A DNA stretch of 5,028 nucleotides from a bacterium BMS3Bbin02. Lineage in GTDB: Bacteria > Actinomycetota > Acidimicrobiia > Spongiisociales > UBA5794. The stretch covers positions 1 through 5,028 of the forward strand of contig BDTL01000037.1 in the NCBI GenBank assembly GCA_002898115.1, given 5' to 3'. Position 1 is the stretch's first letter. Every line of letters starts with the position of its first letter. Under the pieces are notes generated by a model. It made no database searches. It had not been told where the DNA came from and was given only the letters and a program-made list of their open reading frames with translations. The position numbers and the translations under genes were made by a program. Of the stretch, positions 1-5,028 are shown in pieces.

Positions 1-644
1 CCGGGAACCATCGTCTCGATCCCACCTAGATTCGCAGTCGGGAAACCGATCGTCCGTCCGCGCCCATCACCGGCGACGACCGTTCCAGAAACCATGTGGT
101 TACGACCCAGGAGATGAGCAGCCCCGGCAACATCGCCTAGCTCAAGAAGCCCACGAATTCGTGTGGATCGGATCGGCACGCCGGCGTCAACGATGTCGTC
201 GACCACAACGACCCCAAATCCCAGGTCGTCTCCCAACTCCCGGAACGTCTGGGAAGACCCCGCTGCGCGAGCGCCGAAGCGGAAGTCGGAACCGATGACC
301 ACGACGACCGGGTGAAATGTTTCGACAACCACACGCTTCACAAAGTCTTCAGGCTGCATCGCCGCGGTCGCGCTGTCGAACGGCATTGGAGCCACGATAT
401 CGGCGCCGTGTAACTCGAGATATCGAACACGATCGTCGAGGGTCAAAAGGGCGGGCGGGACATGCGCGGGAGAAACCACCGACGCTGGATGCACCGCGAA
501 CGTCAACACCGCCGCAGGCACGTTGTATTCTCCAGTGCGTTCGAGGATCGCCTGGTGACCTCGATGCACACCGTCATACACCCCGATGGTCAGAGCGGTC
601 TGCCCATCAATCCGCCATGACTCCCATCCACCGTGCAGCCTCAC
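1..644 (-). CDS. ribF: Bifunctional riboflavin kinase / FAD synthetase, 3'-truncated by window edge
   Basis: RibF phosphorylates riboflavin to FMN and adenylates FMN to FAD in the cytosol. Direct translation from GTG at 644 gives 214 residues with no stop before the left edge; the family is about 300-330 long, so roughly the last third is missing. The N-terminal FMN adenylyltransferase domain shows GVYDGVHRGHQ (21-31, the HxGH nucleotide-binding motif at 27-30), TFAVHP (48-53), VIGSDFRFG (116-124) and STRIR (160-164). The flavokinase domain begins with SGTVVAGDGRGRTIGFPTANL (186-206), containing the PTAN motif at 202-205. The GTG shares a GTGA overlap with the truB stop, the same coupling style as the other junctions; a weak GGTGA lies about 7 nt upstream. 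No ATG start exists in this frame near the beginning, so an ATG-only search misses the gene. Position 159 is Arg where the motif often has Ser. Confidence 0.95.
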   Translation of the reverse strand, partial: MRLHGGWESWRIDGQTALTIGVYDGVHRGHQAILERTGEYNVPAAVLTFAVHPASVVSPAHVPPALLTLDDRVRYLELHGADIVAPMPFDSATAAMQPEDFVKRVVVETFHPVVVVIGSDFRFGARAAGSSQTFRELGDDLGFGVVVVDDIVDAGVPIRSTRIRGLLELGDVAGAAHLLGRNHMVSGTVVAGDGRGRTIGFPTANLGGIETMVP

Positions 645-1528
645 GACGGCATCACCGCGGCTGGAACCACAGCAGCCCCCTTCGTCTCGTACACGGCCAG
701 GAGGGACCCGTCGTTCACCATTCGGACGTAAGCGCCTTCCTCGAGCTCAAACTCGGATGCGTCGATCTTGGCCCCGTTCCGCACCCGCGACGCAAGTTCA
801 TCAGGGAGATCGAAGCGTGCCAGGTCTGGAAGTCCGTCCACCGCGGGCAAGAGCATCTCCCCGATGCATTCTTCGTCCGCCGCGGTCTGCAATGCATCGA
901 TCGTGTGCGCCTCGGCGACGCTCAGAGATCCGTTGGCAGTTCGCCGGAGTGCAGTCAGGTGGGCCCGGGACCCTACTCCCCTAGCTATGTCATCCGCCAG
1001 AGTTCTCACGTATGTCCCCTTCGAACAGGTCACGGAGAACGTGACGGTGGCTGTCTCCGATGCCATCTCGACATCGGTGACGGCAAGGTCGTAGATCGTC
1101 ACCGGACGAGCAGGGCGTTCAATCTCCTTACCCTCTCTGGCCAGCTCATACAACCGTCGGCCGTCGATCTTGATGGCAGATGTCATTGGTGGCACCTGCT
1201 CGATATTGCCGATCAACGACCGGGCCGCGGTGCGAATCTGCTGTTCGGTTGCCTGCAACGGGCGCTCCTCGACAACCGTTCCATCGGCATCGAGAGTGTC
1301 CGTCGCCACACCGAACAGTGCCGACGCCTCGTATCGCTTGCGGCCCTCCTGAACAAAACGTAGGAGCTTTGTGCATGCTCCTACGCCCAGCACCAACAGA
1401 CCGGTCGCCATTGGGTCAAGCGTGCCGGCATGCCCGATCTTCTTGGTGCGCAGAAGTCCACGCATCTTCGCGACAACGTCGTGAGACGTCCATCCTCGGG
1501 GTTTGTCAACAAGCAAGAAACCCTGCAC
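641..1528 (-). CDS. truB: tRNA pseudouridine(55) synthase TruB
   Basis: TruB isomerises uridine 55 in the T-psi-C loop of most tRNAs to pseudouridine and also acts as a tRNA folding chaperone. The 295-residue product is near the usual 290-315. Seen: N-terminal FLLVDKPRGWTSHDVV (4-19), the catalytic motif HAGTLDPMATGLL (33-45) with nucleophile D38, RKRYEA (63-68) with the conserved active-site Y66, PPMTSAIKIDGRRLYELAR (113-131), and GTYVRTLADDIA (171-182) with R175. A PUA-like C-terminal domain spans roughly 230-285. The start is GTG at 1528, 2 nt after the nrnA stop. It gives the usual TruB N-terminus, and the frame upstream offers no nearby start codon. A GGAG lies 14 nt upstream, longer than ideal, so coupling with nrnA probably aids initiation. 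The TGA stop overlaps the ribF GTG. Confidence 0.97.
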   Translation of the reverse strand: MQGFLLVDKPRGWTSHDVVAKMRGLLRTKKIGHAGTLDPMATGLLVLGVGACTKLLRFVQEGRKRYEASALFGVATDTLDADGTVVEERPLQATEQQIRTAARSLIGNIEQVPPMTSAIKIDGRRLYELAREGKEIERPARPVTIYDLAVTDVEMASETATVTFSVTCSKGTYVRTLADDIARGVGSRAHLTALRRTANGSLSVAEAHTIDALQTAADEECIGEMLLPAVDGLPDLARFDLPDELASRVRNGAKIDASEFELEEGAYVRMVNDGSLLAVYETKGAAVVPAAVMPS

Positions 1529-1530
1529 GG

Positions 1531-2496
1531 CTAGACAAGCAACTCCGTGATCTTGGCGATCACTTCGTCGGGACTCTTACGGACAAAAAAACCCGCGGCG
1601 TTATGGTGCCCACCTCCACCGAACACTTGAGCAATAGCGGCAACATCAGTTGCACCCCGCGAGCGCAAGCTCCCCTTGGTTTCATTCTCACCGATCTCTT
1701 TCAGAAGACACGCTACGTCGGCACCGACCGTGACCCTGATGAGATCGATCAGTCCGTCAGCATCCTGACGTTCCATGGAGGCGGCTTCAAGATCGGATCG
1801 CAGCAAGACGGACCATACGAACTTGCGTTCCTCGTCGAAAACGGCACGCGACATCACCGCTCCTGCAACCTTCAGATACGCAAACGGGGATTGTTCATAG
1901 ACCTCCTGGCCGACCTTGTCCGGCTCCACGCCATGTTCGAGCAGCTCTGCCACGATTCTGTGTACGTGAGGTGTCGTCATCGAGTACTGAAACCGTCCGG
2001 TATCGGTAAGGACGCCTGTGTAGAGCGCTGTCGCAGCGGTCACGTCGAGCGACCAGCCGAGCCGTTGAATGATATGGAACGCCATCTGAGCGGTACTCGC
2101 GGCAGTTGGATCAATGAGGTTGACGTCACCGAATCCCTCGTTGGACCCATGGTGATCAATAACGATCAGTTTCGGAGCCTTCCGCGCATATGGCAGCAAG
2201 TCCGAGAGGCGGTCCGGGGCGGCGACATCACAACTCACAACCAGATCGACGTCGGCCGGGAGCTCGCCCGGCGCCACCAGGAGGTCATTGTCCAGAAACG
2301 CAAGAGTACGTGGTAAAACGAACGGCATCGGAAAGGACGCCACCGCTGCTTTGCCCGCTTTCCGGGCAGCCCGGGACAGGCCGACAATAGTGCCAAGAGC
2401 ATCACCGTCCGGTCCGACGTGACCAAGGAATACGATCGATGCCGCACCGTCGATGAGTTCGACCGCTTCCGCCATCGCCTCTTCAAAGGGTGTCAT
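1531..2496 (-). CDS. nrnA: DHH/DHHA1 phosphoesterase, NrnA-like (nanoRNase / pAp phosphatase type)
   Basis: A 321-residue DHH-DHHA1 protein, normal for the family, predicted to be a cytosolic Mn-dependent phosphoesterase. Metal-binding motifs are present: GHVGPDGDALG (25-35, with H26, D30, D32), D90 in VVSCDVA, DHH (114-116) and GVLTDTGRF (161-169, with D165). The C-terminal DHHA1 substrate-binding motif GGGGHHNAAGF is at 293-303. Relatives at this locus (Bacillus NrnA, the mycobacterial Rv2837c type) degrade 2-5 nt RNAs and dephosphorylate 3'-phosphoadenosine 5'-phosphate; actinobacterial members also hydrolyse cyclic dinucleotides such as c-di-AMP. Which activity dominates here cannot be read from sequence. 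The ATG overlaps the rbfA TGA and has a good AGGGGG Shine-Dalgarno 7 nt upstream. truB follows 2 nt after its TAG stop. The family assignment is secure; the symbol is slightly less so. Confidence 0.93.
   Translation of the reverse strand: MTPFEEAMAEAVELIDGAASIVFLGHVGPDGDALGTIVGLSRAARKAGKAAVASFPMPFVLPRTLAFLDNDLLVAPGELPADVDLVVSCDVAAPDRLSDLLPYARKAPKLIVIDHHGSNEGFGDVNLIDPTAASTAQMAFHIIQRLGWSLDVTAATALYTGVLTDTGRFQYSMTTPHVHRIVAELLEHGVEPDKVGQEVYEQSPFAYLKVAGAVMSRAVFDEERKFVWSVLLRSDLEAASMERQDADGLIDLIRVTVGADVACLLKEIGENETKGSLRSRGATDVAAIAQVFGGGGHHNAAGFFVRKSPDEVIAKITELLV
1543..1546 (-). promoter_or_regulatory. Possible distant Shine-Dalgarno of truB
   Basis: GGAG on the minus strand inside the end of the upstream phosphoesterase gene. 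The spacing to the truB GTG is 14 nt, longer than the usual 5-10, so this may be only a weak site and truB may depend mainly on coupling. Confidence 0.35.
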
Positions 2497-2867
2497 TGGG
2501 TTACCCCCTGGTCACTTTCCTCAGTTTCGATCTCCCCAAGGATACGGGTGATTCGCATTCCATTTTCAACCGCAGTATCAACAGCAAACTCGATCACAGG
2601 CGTGAACTTCATGCGTACCTGGCGAGCGACTTCAGCCTGCACACGCTTCGTTGCACGCTCCAACGCATCGCCAGAGGCCTTGCGCTCCTCGGCTGTCCCG
2701 AGAGGCGAAAAGTACACGACCGCCTTACGCAGGTCCGGTGAACAGTCAACTCCCGTGATGGTCACAAACCCGAGTTCAGGATCGATGAGCTCGGCAACAG
2801 CCTCGGCAACAATCTCCTGGACAAGACCGTTGACCTTGCGGATGCGGGGGGTCGGTGACTTACTCAT
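2493..2867 (-). CDS. rbfA: 30S ribosome-binding factor A
   Basis: RbfA is a small KH-like protein that binds immature 30S subunits and helps 16S rRNA 5'-end maturation and cold adaptation. The 124-residue product matches the usual 110-135. Visible landmarks are the N-terminal helix RIRKVNGLVQEIVAEAV (8-24), the strand segment DPELGFVTITGV (29-40) with SPDLRKAVVYFS (43-54), the second helix (about 64-86) and the C-terminal TPVIEFAVDTAVENGMRI (89-106). The helix-kink motif normally written A-x-G reads A72-T73-K74, so the glycine is missing. The ATG overlaps the ylxP stop (ATGA); no strong Shine-Dalgarno precedes it, so initiation probably relies on coupling with ylxP. Its own TGA overlaps the start of the next gene in the same way. 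Confidence 0.95.
   Translation of the reverse strand: MSKSPTPRIRKVNGLVQEIVAEAVAELIDPELGFVTITGVDCSPDLRKAVVYFSPLGTAEERKASGDALERATKRVQAEVARQVRMKFTPVIEFAVDTAVENGMRITRILGEIETEESDQGVTQ
2504..2509 (-). promoter_or_regulatory. Shine-Dalgarno of the NrnA-like gene
   Basis: AGGGGG on the minus strand, 7 nt before the ATG at 2496 and inside the 3' end of rbfA. It is the strongest ribosome-binding site in the window and supports the ATG that overlaps the rbfA stop. Confidence 0.6.
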
Positions 2868-3163
2868 TGGTCATCGTCAAGATAGAGAATTTCGAACGAA
2901 AGGAGGTCAAGAGCTTGGCGGGAGTGAAGGAGCGCATCGACCTCATTGACTAGCTGCTCAAGACGCTGAGGATGGGACGCAACCACGGCAACGCCGAGTG
3001 TTGATCGCTGCCATAGGTTCTGGTGATCGATTTCGGAAACACCGATCCCGTCCCGGGAAGCGAGTGCTGAAATGACTGATTTCACCACGTGACGTTTCTC
3101 CTTCAGCGACTGGGCGCCGGTGATACGGAGTTCCGCCCGGATTCCGGCCACCAGCAGTCTCAT
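2864..3163 (-). CDS. ylxP: DUF503 family protein (YlxP-like)
   Basis: A 99-residue protein of the DUF503 family, whose members are about 90-100 residues long and usually sit between infB and rbfA. Family landmarks are visible: the N-terminal strand, SLKEKR (19-24), and the segment VSEIDHQNLWQR (42-53) followed by LGVAVV (56-61). There is no signal peptide or membrane segment, so it should be cytosolic. The biochemical role is not firmly established; its fixed place next to infB and rbfA suggests a part in ribosome assembly or translation, which is inference. The ATG lies 2 nt after the infB TAG and has an AGGA Shine-Dalgarno 7 nt upstream. Its TGA stop overlaps the rbfA ATG (ATGA), indicating translational coupling. 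The symbol rests on family and position. Confidence 0.93.
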   Translation of the reverse strand: MRLLVAGIRAELRITGAQSLKEKRHVVKSVISALASRDGIGVSEIDHQNLWQRSTLGVAVVASHPQRLEQLVNEVDALLHSRQALDLLSFEILYLDDDQ

Positions 3164-3165
3164 TC

Positions 3166-5028
3166 CTACGTCCTAGCGACCTCGTTGACTTCGTATGACT
3201 CGATCGTGTCACCCTCTTTGATGTCACGGAACTTCTCAAGCCCGATCCCGCATTCAAACCCGGTCGCCACTGTCTGGACGTCGTCCTTGAACCGCCGCAA
3301 GGAAGCAATCTTGCCGTCGTAGATGACGACACCCTCGCGGACAAGACGTGCGCGTGCGTTGCGGCTGATCTCACCCTCGGTGACGTAACTACCCGCCACC
3401 AGGCCGAGGCGCGGCGCCCGAAACACTGCCCGAACCGCGGCAACGCCGAGGAACGACTCCACCTCGTCAGCAGAGAGCTCACCAAGGAGCATCATCTCAG
3501 CATCGTCAAGCAACTCGTAGATGATCGAGAACGTTCGAATGTCGATTCCGGAATCCTTCGCCGCCCGACGTGCGTTGGTATCCGGACGTGCGTTGAACCC
3601 GTAGATGACCGCGTTCGAAGCCTCAGCGAGCATGACATCGTTTGCCGTGATTCCACCGACGGCACCGTGGATGATTGTGATCCGTCCATCTTCACGCGTG
3701 ATCTTCGCGATGGAGTCGCGGATGGCTTCGAGAGAACCATGGGCATCTGCTTTGACGATGATCCGAAGCTCGGCATGATCCGACGTGCGAAGGTGCTCCA
3801 GTAGCTGGCCCAGTCTCTCTGTTGCGGTGGGAACCCGCAGCTCGGATGCGCGAACATCGGTGGTGCGGGCGTCGGCGAGTTTGCGAGCCGCCCGTTCGTT
3901 CTTCGCAACCTGGAACATATCGCCCGCGACCGGCACATCGCTCCACCCCGTTACAAGCACCGGCGTGGACGGTCCCGCGGTTTGTACCCGTTCACCCTTG
4001 TCGTTGAACATCGCCCGCACTCGCCCGGACGACTCGCCGGCAACGATTGCATCGCCCCGCTTAAGCGTGCCACGCTGAACAATGACGGTTGCCACCGGCC
4101 CGCGACCAACTTCAAGCTGGGCCTCAATCACCGTACCGATCGCTGGAGCGGACGGATTTGCTTTGAACTCCTCGACCTCTGCAATCAGACCAATCATCTC
4201 AAGCAGCGTCTCAACACCGTCGCCCTTCAGCGCGGACATCTCCACAGCGACGACGTCACCACCAAGCTCTTCGACAACAATGTTGTGTTGAGTCAACGCT
4301 GCTCGCACGGCGGACGGATTCGCTGCGGGAAGATCCATCTTGTTGATCGCGATAATGATCGGCACGTCGGCTGCCTGAGCATGACTAATTGCTTCTGCTG
4401 TCTGCGGCATCACGGAGTCGTCAGCAGCGACAACAATCACAGCAATGTCCGTGACGTTGGTTCCACGCGAACGGAGTGCGGTAAACGCCTCGTGGCCGGG
4501 TGTGTCGAGGAACGTAACGGTGGTGTCGGCAACGGCGACCTGGTAGGCGCCAATGTGCTGGGTAATACCGCCTGCTTCTCCAGCGATCACGTTTGCGTGG
4601 CGAATAGTGTCGAGAAGCTGCGTCTTCCCGTGGTCAACATGCCCCATGACGGTGACAACCGCCGGTCGAAGTTTCAGCGAGTCGGGGTCATCGGTGTAGT
4701 CGATCTTGTGCGAAACGGGTCCGGATGGTTCCTCGACCTCGTCCGCTTCCTCGACAAGAACCTCGTATCCGAATGCAGTCCCGAGCTTCTCCAGCGCATG
4801 CTCCGGGATTGCACCGCCTCCTGGAATCATCTCCCCCATACCCATCAGCTCTTTGACAACGTCGCCGGTACGCTTGTCGATCAGCCGAGAGAAGTCACCA
4901 ACCGTGATGCCCGGCGCGACGAGCAGCATGTTCTCGCCAAGTTCCTTCTTCTTCCCCAGCGGCTCCAACGCTTCGAGCACCGGTGGGAGGATTGCTTCAG
5001 CGATCGGATCAAGAATCTCCTTGGGCCG
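3166..5028 (-). CDS. infB: Translation initiation factor IF-2, 5'-truncated by window edge
   Basis: IF-2 is the GTPase that brings initiator fMet-tRNA to the 30S subunit and promotes 50S joining. The frame is open to the right edge, giving 620 residues here (numbered from the edge) before a TAG stop, so the true start lies outside. A GTG at 4980 is only the first start-like codon in the window and is unlikely to be the real start. Seen in order: an IF2_N-like domain (about 41-68, [10 protein letters not shown]...), an acidic linker, then the G domain with P-loop GHVDHGKT (129-136), the switch-I segment [10 protein letters not shown] (about 153-162), DTPGH (175-179), NKMD (229-232) and SALKG (265-269). 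A beta-barrel domain II, domain III ([13 protein letters not shown], about 424-436) and the fMet-tRNA-binding C-terminal domain with [11 protein letters not shown] (590-600) follow. All GTPase motifs are intact. The Lys/Ala/Pro-rich N-terminal extension common in actinobacteria is not visible. First gene of the cluster in this window; ylxP begins 2 nt after its stop. Confidence 0.98.
   Translation of the reverse strand, partial: RPKEILDPIAEAILPPVLEALEPLGKKKELGENMLLVAPGITVGDFSRLIDKRTGDVVKELMGMGEMIPGGGAIPEHALEKLGTAFGYEVLVEEADEVEEPSGPVSHKIDYTDDPDSLKLRPAVVTVMGHVDHGKTQLLDTIRHANVIAGEAGGITQHIGAYQVAVADTTVTFLDTPGHEAFTALRSRGTNVTDIAVIVVAADDSVMPQTAEAISHAQAADVPIIIAINKMDLPAANPSAVRAALTQHNIVVEELGGDVVAVEMSALKGDGVETLLEMIGLIAEVEEFKANPSAPAIGTVIEAQLEVGRGPVATVIVQRGTLKRGDAIVAGESSGRVRAMFNDKGERVQTAGPSTPVLVTGWSDVPVAGDMFQVAKNERAARKLADARTTDVRASELRVPTATERLGQLLEHLRTSDHAELRIIVKADAHGSLEAIRDSIAKITREDGRITIIHGAVGGITANDVMLAEASNAVIYGFNARPDTNARRAAKDSGIDIRTFSIIYELLDDAEMMLLGELSADEVESFLGVAAVRAVFRAPRLGLVAGSYVTEGEISRNARARLVREGVVIYDGKIASLRRFKDDVQTVATGFECGIGLEKFRDIKEGDTIESYEVNEVART
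3171..3174 (-). promoter_or_regulatory. Shine-Dalgarno of ylxP
   Basis: AGGA on the minus strand, 7 nt before the ylxP ATG at 3163 and inside the last codons of infB. It supports the chosen ylxP start and reinitiation by ribosomes finishing infB. Confidence 0.6.

Noticed and set aside
317..1363. A 348-residue open frame on the plus strand opposite ribF and truB.
   Set aside because: It lies wholly antisense to two confidently identified genes. The translation is rich in Arg, His, Ser and Cys with no recognisable motif. Long antisense frames are expected from codon bias in GC-rich coding DNA.
1180..2316. A 378-residue open frame on the plus strand opposite truB and the NrnA-like gene.
   Set aside because: It is antisense to two intact conserved genes, spans their junction and shows no domain or motif, so it is a shadow frame.
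2419..2949. A 176-residue plus-strand open frame opposite nrnA, rbfA and ylxP.
   Set aside because: It crosses three conserved minus-strand genes, has low-complexity Ser/Thr/Arg composition and no supporting motif.
2986..3450. A 13-base direct repeat (cggcaacgccgag) at 2986-2998 and 3438-3450.
   Set aside because: Both copies encode the short peptide LGVA in ylxP and infB with the same codons. Two copies of this length are best explained by chance and codon choice.
2958..3485. A 175-residue minus-strand open frame overlapping infB and ylxP in another frame.
   Set aside because: It is out of frame with both conserved genes and is Arg/Ser-rich without family features.
1..5028. Search for promoters, terminators, riboswitches (including an FMN riboswitch before ribF), tRNAs, mobile elements and CRISPR arrays.
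   Set aside because: Conserved coding sequence fills the window with no gap over 2 nt, and I saw no repeat array, terminal inverted repeats or tRNA-like sequence. ribF has no leader in which a riboswitch could lie.

Overview
The window is a stretch of bacterial core-genome DNA. Every gene is on the minus strand, so transcription runs from the right edge to the left edge. In that order it encodes translation initiation factor IF-2 (infB, 5' end outside the window), a DUF503/YlxP-like protein, ribosome-binding factor A (rbfA), a DHH/DHHA1 phosphoesterase of the NrnA type, tRNA pseudouridine-55 synthase (truB) and the bifunctional riboflavin kinase/FAD synthetase (ribF, 3' end outside the window). 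This is the downstream half of the widely conserved nusA-infB-rbfA-truB-ribF translation cluster. The ylxP and nrnA insertions are typical of Gram-positive lineages.

The organism is most likely an actinobacterium. The clues are the gene order, the moderately high GC, two GTG starts, and IF-2 G-domain wording (GHVDHGKT followed by xLLDTIR) that resembles actinobacterial IF-2. A deep-branching group such as Acidimicrobiia is possible, but this is an inference without a database search.

The packing is extremely tight. infB and ylxP are separated by 2 nt, ylxP/rbfA and rbfA/nrnA each share an ATGA overlap, nrnA and truB are separated by 2 nt, and truB/ribF share a GTGA overlap. There is no gap large enough for a promoter or terminator, no RNA gene, no mobile element and no CRISPR array. 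The six genes very probably form one polycistronic, translationally coupled unit. ribF has no ATG start and was recovered by direct translation from a GTG overlapping the truB stop.

Functionally, the unit joins translation initiation (IF-2), 30S maturation (RbfA), tRNA modification (TruB), turnover of very short RNAs or signalling nucleotides (NrnA-like) and flavin cofactor synthesis (RibF). I found no undescribed system. The points worth a second look are small: an RbfA lacking the usual AxG glycine, a divergent IF-2 N-terminal domain, and a RibF motif substitution.
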